From Pseudomonas fluorescens (GTDB lineage: Bacteria > Pseudomonadota > Gammaproteobacteria > Pseudomonadales > Pseudomonadaceae), in the NCBI RefSeq assembly GCF_000967965.1, contig NZ_LACC01000007.1, positions 1 to 64,000 of the forward strand: 64,000 nucleotides of DNA, given 5' to 3'. Below are positions 44,002 through 52,322 of this stretch, in pieces (the stretch's first letter is position 1; every line of letters begins with the position of its first letter). The notes beneath the pieces are model-generated. The model did not search any database and had not been told where the DNA came from. It worked only from the letters and a program-made list of their open reading frames with translations. Made by a program: the position numbers and the translations under genes.

Positions 44002-45759
44002 ATGGTGCAATTAACAAGGTCATTCGTCATAAGCCGCATGTTTTTTATGGGCTTTCTGATCAGCGGTGCGGCGTTTGGGCAAACTTCGCCGATTGAGCCG
44101 GTATCTGCGGCAAGCAGCGCAAATGATGCCGCGGCGCCCGACGACGCAGTCGGCCAAGCGATTCAGGCGACGCTAGAACCGCTGCGGTCGGCTTTTCCGC
44201 CGCTGCTCACCTCCAGGCGTCATCAGCGTGTCGATGTCAGCCGGGTGGTGCTGGATTTCTATATGCATCGCAACTATCGCGCCGCGTGGACGGACGATCG
44301 TGACGTGGCGCAATTGCTCAAGAGCCTCGAAGACACCCGTATCGACGGCCTGAATCCGGCGGATTTCCGTATCTCCGAACTGGCCCAGGCCCATGAATCG
44401 CTGGTGGCCGCCATGCCTTCCACGGCGCAACGGGCGATGTTCGACATGGCGGCCACCCGCACCTTCATCACCGCGCTGCTGCAACTGCGGCGGGGCAAGG
44501 TCGATCCGGCGCGCTTGGACATTCACTGGAATTTCGATCCGGCTGGCGGTGATGCCCGGGAGGACATGAACAACCTGTTTGCCGCCCTCGATGCCCATGA
44601 CGTGGCGCGTGCATTCGCCGATGCGCCGCCTCAGGAAATGATTTACCGCAATTTGCGTGAAGGCCTGGCCCGGTTGCGCCAGGTCCGGGACGCGGGTGGC
44701 TGGCCGAAAGTCATCGAAGGTCAATCGCTCAAGCCCGGCATGGACGGGGTGGCGGTCACACAATTGCGTGCGCGTCTGGTGGTGGGCGGTTACCTGGACC
44801 CGCACCTGTCGAAAAAGGCCGGTTACGACGACAAGGTCATTGCCGCGGTGAAGAGGTATCAGACCGAGCAATACCTGGGGGCCGATGGCGTGGCGGGGGC
44901 GGCGACGCTGGCGGCACTGAACGTGCCGGTCGAGGCGCGGATCGATCAGGTGCGGGTCAACATGGAGCGCGCCCGGTGGCTGTTGTACAAGCTTCAGGGA
45001 ACCTTCGTGATCGTCGATATCGCCGGCTACAAGGTGGCGATGTACCGCGACGGTCTGCCGATCTGGCATTCACGGGTGCAGGTCGGTAAACCGGTGCGCA
45101 GTACGCCAGTGTTCCAGGCCGAAATCACCTACATCACGTTCAACCCGACCTGGACCGTGCCGCCGACCATCCTCAAGCAGGACGTGATTCCGAAAGTCCA
45201 GAACGATCCGGGTTATCTGGCGGCCAACCGGATTCGCGTGCTTGACCGCGAAGGCAATGTGCTCGATCCGTCGGACGTTGACTGGAGCAATCCGCGGGGC
45301 ATTCACCTGCGTCAGGATGCCGGCCCCGACAGTTCGCTGGGGCAGGTGGTGATCCGTTTCCCCAACGACTATGCGATTTACCTGCATGACACGCCGCACC
45401 GCGAACTGTTTGCCAAAACGGTCCGGGCCACCAGTTCAGGCTGCATCCGCGTGGAAAACCCGCTGCAACTGGTCGAACTGTTGTTCAACGACCCAGTGCG
45501 CTGGAACAGCGCCGGCATTCAGAAGCAGTTGGCCAATGGCCGGACCGAGAACATCCTGCTGCCGGTGAAAGTGCCGGTGCTGTTGGCCTATTGGACCGTG
45601 GACCTGAGCAATGACGGACGGGTGACGTTTAAGCCCGACATTTATGATTACGATGCCAGGGTGCTGCAGGGCTTGAGTCAGCCTGCGAAGTTGCCAGCCC
45701 TGGACTTGCGTCGCGTAGAGATACCGCTGGTGGTGACGGGGCAGAACCAACAGCAATGA
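44002..45759 (+). CDS. L,D-transpeptidase with peptidoglycan-binding domain (YcbB/LdtD-type)
   Basis: 585 aa with a signal peptide ending AFG. An N-terminal scaffold domain (YRAAWTDDRDVAQLLKSLED) precedes a peptidoglycan-binding domain around residues 245-310 (LKPGMDGVAVTQLRARLVVG, DGVAGAATLAALN). The YkuD catalytic domain has HDTPHRELFAKTVRATSSGCIRVENP, with His, Ser, Gly, Cys and Arg in place. Order and length match YcbB, which forms 3-3 cross-links and can bypass penicillin-binding proteins. A REPIN follows the stop. Confidence 0.88.
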   Translation: MVQLTRSFVISRMFFMGFLISGAAFGQTSPIEPVSAASSANDAAAPDDAVGQAIQATLEPLRSAFPPLLTSRRHQRVDVSRVVLDFYMHRNYRAAWTDDRDVAQLLKSLEDTRIDGLNPADFRISELAQAHESLVAAMPSTAQRAMFDMAATRTFITALLQLRRGKVDPARLDIHWNFDPAGGDAREDMNNLFAALDAHDVARAFADAPPQEMIYRNLREGLARLRQVRDAGGWPKVIEGQSLKPGMDGVAVTQLRARLVVGGYLDPHLSKKAGYDDKVIAAVKRYQTEQYLGADGVAGAATLAALNVPVEARIDQVRVNMERARWLLYKLQGTFVIVDIAGYKVAMYRDGLPIWHSRVQVGKPVRSTPVFQAEITYITFNPTWTVPPTILKQDVIPKVQNDPGYLAANRIRVLDREGNVLDPSDVDWSNPRGIHLRQDAGPDSSLGQVVIRFPNDYAIYLHDTPHRELFAKTVRATSSGCIRVENPLQLVELLFNDPVRWNSAGIQKQLANGRTENILLPVKVPVLLAYWTVDLSNDGRVTFKPDIYDYDARVLQGLSQPAKLPALDLRRVEIPLVVTGQNQQQ

Positions 45760-45772
45760 CCAAACCCGGACA

Positions 45773-45863
45773 CTGTAGGAGTGAGCCTGCTCGCGATGAG
45801 GGAGGCACATTCAGAAGTGATGTGACCGACAGTCCGCTATCGCGAGCAGGCTCGCTCCTACAG
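45773..45863. repeat. REPIN (GTAGGAGTGAGC class)
   Basis: CTGTAGGAGTGAGCCTGCTC pairs with the inverted GAGCAGGCTCGCTCCTACAG about 45 bases later, between convergent genes. It is the same class as the copies at 14145 and 22138. Confidence 0.85.
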
Positions 45864-45902
45864 GATTTGTGGCACTCGATAGACTGGCATTCAGCTAATC
45901 CC

Positions 45903-46370
45903 CTAAAGCGCCAACCCTTGTTGCACCACGACAAGCAGATCGGTTTCCGTCAGCGCCACCGCATCCAGCTGCGCGGTGGCCTGCTCGATCGTTTGTAGCC
46001 ACCAGTGTGTTTCACCGTGTTCGTCCACGGTGCGCAACAGGGCGAGTTCGTTGCCTGTCGTGTGGATCTCGACCCGCCCCTCGCCATCGGCGGTGAAGCG
46101 TGCAACCGGGTCAAAGGTAATGCTGTGTTCGTTGCCGGTGATCACCAACTGGTCGATGGCGTAGTCGTAAGCGTCGCCATCGGGGTGACTCTCGAACACG
46201 TGGGTGGGGTTGCGCCGCAGGACCAGGCCCGCTTCGGTCAAGGGCAGCAGCCAGGCCTCTATCCGTTGATACAGTTCGTAGACCTGGCCCGGCCAGCCAT
46301 CGATCGCCTGATCCGCGCTGGTCAGCCGTGTCTGTTTCAATTTTGCGGCGAGCTCGTCTGCTTTGCTCAT
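45903..46370 (-). CDS. Conserved hypothetical protein
   Basis: 155 aa, soluble, no signal peptide. The sequence has a helical N-terminus (SKADELAAKLKQTRLTSADQ) and then a beta-rich part with HVFESHPDGDAYDYAIDQL and HWWLQTIEQA. I recognise no family. AGGGA precedes the ATG at 46370. No functional link to its neighbours. Confidence 0.65.
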   Translation of the reverse strand: MSKADELAAKLKQTRLTSADQAIDGWPGQVYELYQRIEAWLLPLTEAGLVLRRNPTHVFESHPDGDAYDYAIDQLVITGNEHSITFDPVARFTADGEGRVEIHTTGNELALLRTVDEHGETHWWLQTIEQATAQLDAVALTETDLLVVVQQGLAL

Positions 46371-46582
46371 GTCGATTCCCTGTTTTGAGGTCAGTCTAAT
46401 CGTAGCTCGTTGACGCACAGGTAGCGCTTGCCCCGGATCATGTTTGCCGCTCAGGCCGGGCAGGTGTGATACCTCTGGGCAAGTGGCCACCCATTTATCC
46501 TGGATAACCCCGTAAACTACGGCCCACAAAGACTGAGGGCTTTGGGTTGTTGCCCGCGCCTTGCCCCCGACAGGATGAACTT

Positions 46583-48154
46583 TTGCCCACGCGCTTTAAC
46601 GACCCGGACCACACCCCTGGCATCGCATTGAAACGCATACCGTTGCGCAAGGCCGCGGTATTGTTCATTGCCACGGTGTGCCTGTGCCTGTGCGGTTTGC
46701 TCTACCTGCAACTGGAACAGTCCCGTCGCCATGACCTGAGCCTGGCGCAAGTGGCGTCTTCGAACCTGACGCGGGCCATGGCGCAGCAAGCCGAAGACAC
46801 CTTCATGAAGGCCGACCTGGTGCTGACCAGCCTGGTGGACTGGATTCAGGTCGACGGTTTCGGCCCGGACCAGCGGCCACGCTTGCAGCAGACCTTCGCC
46901 CGGCGGGTGCTGGCGCTGGATCAGTTGCACGGCATCCTGCTGTTCGACCAGAAGGGCCAGTGGGTGGTGACCTCGTTTGAAAACCTGCCGCGGGGGCCCG
47001 GCGTCGCCGATCGCGAGTACTTCAAGTACCACCAGCAGAACGTATCGTCCGTGGCGCATATCGGCCCGGCCATCCGCAGTCGGGAAAACGGCGAGTGGAT
47101 CATTCCGATTTCCAAACGGGTCAACGACAGGAACGGGCATTTCCAGGGCGTGTTGCTGGCCGGCATCAAGATGTCGTACTTCGACCAGTTCTTCAAAAGC
47201 TTCAGCCTCGACGACAACGGCTCGATGTTTCTCGGCCTGACCGATGGCACGTTGTTGGCGCGTCGACCTTTTGTAGAAGCGCAGATCGGTGTATCGCTGG
47301 CCCAGAGCGAGATCTTCCAGAAGTTCCTGCCACTGGCCACCTCCGGCAATGCGATGTTCACGTCCATCATCGATGGAGTGACGCGCATGTACGGTTACCG
47401 ACAGCTGGAGGGGTATCCGCTGGTGGTCACCGCTGCGTCGTCCACGGAGTCCATTCTCGCGGGCTGGTACGACACGGCGTTTCGCTCCAGCCTCATCGTT
47501 GCCCTGGTGTTGCTGGGCGTGGGGCTGTTCGGGTGGGTGTTCCTGCATCAGGTGCGTGTCGGCGAGCGGGTCGAGTCGGATTTGCGCAGGGCCCAGCAAG
47601 CGCTGGAGCTGATCGCCACCCACGACAGCCTGACCGGGCTGGCCAACCGCCGACTGTTCGAGCGGGCGCTGGACGTCGAGTTCGGGCGCGGCGCCCGGCA
47701 GGCCAGCCCGTTGAGCCTGATCATGCTCGATATCGATTACTTCAAGCGCTACAACGACACCTACGGCCACGTGGTGGGAGATCACTGCCTGGCCGAAGTG
47801 GCGCGCGCGCTGAAGAGTTGCTGCCACCGCAAGGCCGATCTGGCGGTGCGTTACGGCGGCGAAGAGTTTGCGGTGCTGCTACCGGACACCGACATCCATG
47901 GCGCCATGACGATTGCCGAGCAGATCCGCCGCAGCGTCATCGACAGGCACATCAGTCACACTGGCTCGCCCAATGGCTGTGTGACGGTCAGTCTGGGTTG
48001 CTATTCGTTTGTGCCGTCGGGGCGTGACAGCATGGACGTGTTCGTCGAGCGGGCGGATGCGGCGTTGTATCAGGCCAAGCATTCGGGGCGAAACCGCGTG
48101 GCAACCTTGTCGATGGCCGGCGGTGTCGAGGCCTTGATGCGCTCTGACCGCTGA
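46583..48154 (+). CDS. Membrane diguanylate cyclase with periplasmic sensor domain
   Basis: About 523 aa. There is a first membrane helix near residues 22-40, a periplasmic double-Cache-like sensor (about 45-290, with ILLFDQKGQWVVTS and ADREYFKYHQQN), a second helix near 300-325, and a GGDEF domain. The active site reads RYGGEEFAVLLP, so it is a catalytically competent GGEEF form. RKAD five residues before it is an RxxD inhibitory site. It would make c-di-GMP, which promotes biofilm and EPS production. The start is uncertain: TTG at 46583 (behind AGGA) is preferred; other TTG codons lie nearby. Confidence 0.85.
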   Translation: MPTRFNDPDHTPGIALKRIPLRKAAVLFIATVCLCLCGLLYLQLEQSRRHDLSLAQVASSNLTRAMAQQAEDTFMKADLVLTSLVDWIQVDGFGPDQRPRLQQTFARRVLALDQLHGILLFDQKGQWVVTSFENLPRGPGVADREYFKYHQQNVSSVAHIGPAIRSRENGEWIIPISKRVNDRNGHFQGVLLAGIKMSYFDQFFKSFSLDDNGSMFLGLTDGTLLARRPFVEAQIGVSLAQSEIFQKFLPLATSGNAMFTSIIDGVTRMYGYRQLEGYPLVVTAASSTESILAGWYDTAFRSSLIVALVLLGVGLFGWVFLHQVRVGERVESDLRRAQQALELIATHDSLTGLANRRLFERALDVEFGRGARQASPLSLIMLDIDYFKRYNDTYGHVVGDHCLAEVARALKSCCHRKADLAVRYGGEEFAVLLPDTDIHGAMTIAEQIRRSVIDRHISHTGSPNGCVTVSLGCYSFVPSGRDSMDVFVERADAALYQAKHSGRNRVATLSMAGGVEALMRSDR

Positions 48155-48184
48155 AGTGCTTGTGCTGCGGGTGGTCCGCCTCCC

Positions 48185-48282
48185 GGGCCCGGCGGCCGTT
48201 CAACCTGACCATGCGTCTGTACGGCCCGAAAGCCGAGGCGCTGAATGGCAAATGGAACCCGCCGGCGGTCAAGCCGATGTAA
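48185..48282 (+). pseudogene. C-terminal remnant of a DUF1254/DUF1214-family gene
   Basis: About 31 codons ending at TAA 48280-48282 read RPFNLTMRLYGPKAEALNGK then WNPPAVKPM, the characteristic C-terminus of DUF1254/DUF1214 proteins. No start or upstream part exists: the preceding sequence is the end of the diguanylate cyclase gene. It marks a deletion that removed the rest of the gene. Confidence 0.6.
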
Positions 48283-48296
48283 GCCTCAGGCGACAA

Positions 48297-48330
48297 AAAG
48301 CGGCCAATGACGGCGGGTCATTGGCGGCTT
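48297..48330 (-). terminator. Rho-independent terminator overlapping the end of the Gly/Ser-rich gene
   Basis: GCCAATGAC pairs with GTCATTGGC around a 5-base loop. On the minus strand the hairpin is followed by CGCTTTTTG. It overlaps the last codons of the gene ending at 48318. Confidence 0.7.
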
Positions 48331-48644
48331 TGGCCTGTCCAGCTACCCGTCCCGCCGCCAGCACCGCCGGTTCCGCCACCGGGCGCACCAGTGCCGCCGC
48401 CCGCGCCACTGCCCGGACCATTGACGCCGGTAGTGCCGCTTGACGAACTGGGGCCGCGACTGCTGCTGTTGTTGCCCGAGGGTTCACTGGGTCGGTTGTT
48501 ATCAGGCAGCAGGGTTGAATTGCGGGTTGCGCCGGGTGCCGTACCGGGCGCGCCAGGGACATCGCCGGGCGCCGCAAAGGTGGCCAGGGACGTGGCCGAC
48601 AACAATCCGGCCAAGAGCAGTGAAGTCATTCTGATGTTCATCAT
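48318..48644 (-). CDS. Small secreted Gly/Ser/Pro-rich protein
   Basis: 108 aa. Signal peptide (MMNIRMTSLLLAGLLSAT, cleavage near FAA), then a low-complexity region rich in Gly, Ser, Asn, Thr and Pro, with GAGGGTGAPGGGTGGAGGG near the end. No domain. GGAG sits 6 bases before the first ATG. Function unknown; it may be an extracellular or envelope-associated protein. Confidence 0.6.
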   Translation of the reverse strand: MMNIRMTSLLLAGLLSATSLATFAAPGDVPGAPGTAPGATRNSTLLPDNNRPSEPSGNNSSSRGPSSSSGTTGVNGPGSGAGGGTGAPGGGTGGAGGGTGSWTGQSRQ

Positions 48645-49005
48645 GGTCGTCTCCAGGGATGAGTCGTTACCTGATGTTGGTGTGAAGGGGCACGCGGTGG
48701 GTGCCGACCGGTTGACGAGTGGCGCGGACTTGACCGTAACCGGCACTGGGCCGCAGTGGGGGAGGCACCTCATCCTTAGGAGTGCCCGTTCAGGAAGAAG
48801 TTGCGGATCGCTTCGTTCAACGTCAATAACCTGCGCGCACGGCTACCGAAGCTGCTGACCTGGATTGAACCGGGTTCGCGCAAGCGGCGTTGATTATCCG
48901 CACAAGGCGATTGGCTAAATCAATTGTCGGCGACAGTGCTTGATCCCGTATACATAGCGGCCACTGGCGGAGCAATCCGCCGCTTGCGTGCAAAAGGATT
49001 GAACG

Positions 49006-49836
49006 ATGAGCGAGCCACGCCTGACCGACCCAGCCTTGTATCTGCGACGCCTGGGTTTCGATGCACCTCCGGCACCGATCCTGGAAACCTTGCGCCAACT
49101 GCAACTGCGCCATACCGGTGTTTTCCCGTTTGAAAACCTCACCACGTTATCCGGCGAACCGGTGCTGATCGACTTGCCGTCCATCGAGCAGAAGGTCTTG
49201 CACGATGGTCGTGGCGGTTACTGCTACGAACTCAACAACCTGTTCCTGGCCTTGCTTCAGGATTTGGGTTTCGACGCCCGTGCCATCAGCGGCCGGGTAG
49301 TGATGGGCCAGCCGGAGGGTGCCTGGACTGCCCGGACCCATCGCCTGAGCCTGGTCATCATCAATGACGTGCGCTACATCACCGACGTCGGCTTCGGCGG
49401 CATGGTGCCGACCGCGCCCCTATTGCTTGATACCCGCGCCGAACAACCCACCCCGCACGAGTCGTATCGCATCGACCTCCACATCGACGGTTTTACCCTG
49501 CGGGCCAACGTCGCGGGCGAGTGGCGAGCGATGTACATCTTCGACCTGCAACGCCAGGAAGACATCGATTTCGCTGTGGGCAACTGGTACGTCTCGACCC
49601 ACCCCGAGTCGTCTTTCGTCAAGCAGTTGATGGTGGCGCGCACCGGGGAGGGCTGGCGGCGCACGCTCAACAACGGCAGCTTCGCGATTCACCGGGTTGG
49701 CCATGACAGCGAGCGGCGGGAGGTGGCGGATGTTCAAGAGTTGATTGGCCTGCTGAGCAGCGAGTTCGGCATTCGCGTACCGGAACAGGCGCAATTGGCG
49801 CGGACGCTGGAACGATTGATCGCAGCACCGCAGTAG
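49006..49836 (+). CDS. nat: Arylamine N-acetyltransferase
   Basis: 276 aa. The NAT triad is visible: Cys73 in RGGYCYELN, His112 in RTHRLSLV and Asp127 in DVGFGGM. It transfers acetyl from acetyl-CoA to arylamines and hydrazines. It stands alone; a 361-base gap with no gene lies upstream (48645-49005). Confidence 0.93.
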   Translation: MSEPRLTDPALYLRRLGFDAPPAPILETLRQLQLRHTGVFPFENLTTLSGEPVLIDLPSIEQKVLHDGRGGYCYELNNLFLALLQDLGFDARAISGRVVMGQPEGAWTARTHRLSLVIINDVRYITDVGFGGMVPTAPLLLDTRAEQPTPHESYRIDLHIDGFTLRANVAGEWRAMYIFDLQRQEDIDFAVGNWYVSTHPESSFVKQLMVARTGEGWRRTLNNGSFAIHRVGHDSERREVADVQELIGLLSSEFGIRVPEQAQLARTLERLIAAPQ

Positions 49837-49891
49837 CTGGCTGATCCTGGACATCACAATGGGCTGATCCGATTGATCGGCCCTTGGTGTT

Positions 49892-50197
49892 TCAGGGCCG
49901 GACACCCGGCTCCATCACCCGTTGGATTTCGCGCAAGGCCTCTGCCAGTTTCTGCTCCAGGCCCTTGAGTTCGGCAGGGGTGAGGGGTTGTTTCAGGTGC
50001 GCGCTTTTGCCTTCGTTGAGCAGGGCTCGGCGCAACGTATTGTTGATCGCCGTCTGGTAGCCGTACCCCTCGTGTTCTGCCAGTGCCCGGGCGGCTTCGA
50101 TGACAGCGTCATCGAGCATGATGGTAATGCGGGTCTTACCTTTGGCGGGCACCACGGCCCCGCGCCTGGCGTTGCTGAAATCGTATTCGTCTTTCAT
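49892..50197 (-). CDS. brnA: BrnA-family antitoxin
   Basis: 101 aa. A ribbon-helix-helix segment (TRITIMLDDAVIEAARALAE) and helical C-terminus match BrnA. It starts 3 bases after the brnT stop, forming a type II toxin-antitoxin operon. BrnA binds BrnT and represses the operon promoter. Confidence 0.85.
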   Translation of the reverse strand: MKDEYDFSNARRGAVVPAKGKTRITIMLDDAVIEAARALAEHEGYGYQTAINNTLRRALLNEGKSAHLKQPLTPAELKGLEQKLAEALREIQRVMEPGVRP

Positions 50198-50200
50198 CGG

Positions 50201-50482
50201 TCATGCCTCCAGATACTGACGGCGCTCGCTTTTGGTAGCGACGCGCGCGGATATGATTCGAACGAAATCCGGATCGCGGTGGGTGTACACGACAACCAGT
50301 AACCGGCCTTTGGCATCCAGCCCCAGGGTGATCCAGCGTTGTTCCTCATGGTGGTTGTCCTCGATGGTCAGCGCTCGTTCGTCATGGAATACCGGTTCAG
50401 TCTCGGCGAGGCTGATGCCTTGGTGCTTGAGTTTGTTGGCTGCGTTCTTGGCCTTGTGGAACTGAATTTCGAATGACTTCAT
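50201..50482 (-). CDS. brnT: BrnT-family ribonuclease toxin
   Basis: 93 aa. The BrnT pattern is clear: IQFHKAKNAANKLKHQGISL (FxxxKAxxNxxKHG form), VFHDERAL, RWITLGLDAKGRLLVVVYT and the end IISARVATKSERRQY. It is an RNase-like toxin that stops translation when free. AT-rich sequence with the near-palindrome ATACTTTATATGTAT lies just before the ATG, a plausible promoter/operator. Confidence 0.88.
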   Translation of the reverse strand: MKSFEIQFHKAKNAANKLKHQGISLAETEPVFHDERALTIEDNHHEEQRWITLGLDAKGRLLVVVYTHRDPDFVRIISARVATKSERRQYLEA

Positions 50483-50658
50483 TATGCATACTTTATATGT
50501 ATAGAGAAGAGGCGGGCCTTGCCGATGGTCGCCAGGAATTCAAAAGACTAGTCAGCACCCGGTGGTGGGCGGCGAGGGATGTATTTCAAGGTTTTTGGCG
50601 GGGCCAGGAGGGTGGGTGTCAGGCGGAAATGGACAAGTATCCATTTTGTGATCGATAA

Positions 50659-50670
50659 GTTGTATACAAC
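50659..50670. promoter_or_regulatory. Perfect palindrome upstream of the permease gene
   Basis: GTTGTATACAAC is a perfect 12-base palindrome 67 bases before the permease start. TTGTATACAA-like sites are typical operators of GntR-family regulators. AT-rich, with ATGGACAAGTATCCATTT immediately 5'. No GntR gene lies next to it in the window. Confidence 0.45.
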
Positions 50671-50736
50671 TCTATAGACATTTGTCCCGTGTCTTGCATA
50701 CAGTGTGCGCATAACAAAAACTAGGGAACCCCCTCC

Positions 50737-52254
50737 ATGAAAACGCCCCATGTTTCACACCAACGGCCCGAGGACGAAAATCTTGGGATCGGCGCGAATA
50801 TGGCTTATGGCCTGCAACATGTTCTGACCATGTATGGCGGTATCGTCGCGGTGCCATTGATCATCGGCCAGGCGGCCGGGCTCTCGCCGGCGGACATCGG
50901 TTTGTTGATTGCTGCTTCATTGTTTGCGGGGGGGCTGGCAACACTGCTGCAAACCCTGGGTTTACCGTTTTTTGGTTGTCAATTGCCGCTGGTACAGGGC
51001 GTATCCTTCTCTGGCGTCGCGACCATGGTGGCGATTGTCAGCAGTGGCGGGGAGGGCGGGTTTCAATCGGTGCTGGGGGCGGTGATAGCGGCGTCCCTGA
51101 TCGGGTTACTGATAACCCCGGTGTTCTCGCGTATCACCAAGTTCTTCCCGCCGCTGGTGACCGGCATCGTGATTACCACCATCGGCCTGACGCTGATGCC
51201 GGTCGCCGCGCGCTGGGCAATGGGTGGCAACAGCCATGCGCCGGACTTCGGTAGCATGGCGAACATCGGTCTGGCGGCGGTAACGCTGATGCTGGTACTG
51301 CTGCTGAGCAAAATCGGCAGTGCGACCATCTCCCGCCTGTCGATTCTGCTGGCCATGGTCGTCGGTACGGTGATCGCGGTGTTCCTTGGCATGGCGGATT
51401 TCTCGTCCGTGACCCAAGGCCCGATGTTCGGCTTCCCGACGCCGTTCCACTTCGGCATGCCGACCTTCCACTTCGCTGCGATCCTGTCGATGTGCATCGT
51501 GGTGATGGTGACGCTGGTGGAGACCTCGGCGGACATTCTGGCCGTCGGTGAGATCATCGGTACCAAGGTTGACTCCAAGCGCCTGGGCAACGGTCTGCGC
51601 GCCGACATGCTGTCGAGCATGTTCGCGCCGATCTTCGGTTCCTTCACCCAGAGTGCCTTCGCCCAGAACGTCGGGCTGGTGGCGGTCACCGGCATCAAGA
51701 GCCGCTACGTGGTGGCCACTGGCGGTGTGTTCCTGGTGCTCCTCGGCCTGCTGCCGTTCATGGGCCGGGTGATCGCCGCCGTACCGACCTCCGTACTGGG
51801 TGGTGCCGGCATCGTACTGTTCGGTACCGTCGCGGCCAGCGGCATTCGGACCTTGTCCAAGGTCGACTACCGCAACAACGTCAACCTGATCATCGTCGCG
51901 ACCTCGATCGGCTTTGGCATGATCCCGATCGCGGCGCCGAACTTCTACGATCACTTCCCGAGCTGGTTCGCGACCATTTTCCATTCGGGCATCAGTTCCT
52001 CGGCGATCATGGCCATCGTGCTCAACCTGACCTTCAACCACCTCACCGCCGGTAACTCCGACCAGCAATCGGTGTTTGCGGCCGGTACCGAGCGAGTGCT
52101 GCGTTATCAGGATCTGGCGGCGTTGCGCGAAGGGGATTACTTCAGCGATGGAAAGCTTCACGACTGCGATGGCAAGGAAATTCCGGTGGTTGAGGTGGAC
52201 CACGGGCATGGCGAGCCACACGCGGTGCATGCGAAAAGCAGTGAGCATGTCTGA
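50737..52254 (+). CDS. NCS2-family uracil/xanthine permease
   Basis: 505 aa with about 14 membrane segments. The family signature QNVGLVAVTGIKSRYVVATGG is present, together with the N-terminal QHVLTMYGGIVAVPLIIG and an ETSADILAVGEI motif as in xanthine/urate permeases (UacT/XanQ group). It imports a purine or pyrimidine base with protons. The last ~60 residues are hydrophilic. A strong terminator follows. Confidence 0.88.
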   Translation: MKTPHVSHQRPEDENLGIGANMAYGLQHVLTMYGGIVAVPLIIGQAAGLSPADIGLLIAASLFAGGLATLLQTLGLPFFGCQLPLVQGVSFSGVATMVAIVSSGGEGGFQSVLGAVIAASLIGLLITPVFSRITKFFPPLVTGIVITTIGLTLMPVAARWAMGGNSHAPDFGSMANIGLAAVTLMLVLLLSKIGSATISRLSILLAMVVGTVIAVFLGMADFSSVTQGPMFGFPTPFHFGMPTFHFAAILSMCIVVMVTLVETSADILAVGEIIGTKVDSKRLGNGLRADMLSSMFAPIFGSFTQSAFAQNVGLVAVTGIKSRYVVATGGVFLVLLGLLPFMGRVIAAVPTSVLGGAGIVLFGTVAASGIRTLSKVDYRNNVNLIIVATSIGFGMIPIAAPNFYDHFPSWFATIFHSGISSSAIMAIVLNLTFNHLTAGNSDQQSVFAAGTERVLRYQDLAALREGDYFSDGKLHDCDGKEIPVVEVDHGHGEPHAVHAKSSEHV

Positions 52255-52271
52255 CGTTTGAACGAATGAAA

Positions 52272-52307
52272 AAAAGGCCGATCTGTTGAGTGACAGATCG
52301 GCCTTTT
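52272..52307 (+). terminator. Rho-independent terminator, permease gene / catabolic operon
   Basis: AAAGGCCGATCTGT pairs with ACAGATCGGCCTTT (14-base arms), with A and T runs on both sides. It lies 18 bases past the permease stop and 16 bases from the end of the convergent gene at 52323, so it can serve both strands. Confidence 0.85.
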
Positions 52308-52322
52308 GCATTCATGCGGTCT

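Noticed and set aside
46517..47827. Open frame of about 436 codons on the minus strand
   Set aside because: Antisense to the diguanylate cyclase gene with its GGEEF motif; no recognisable domain.
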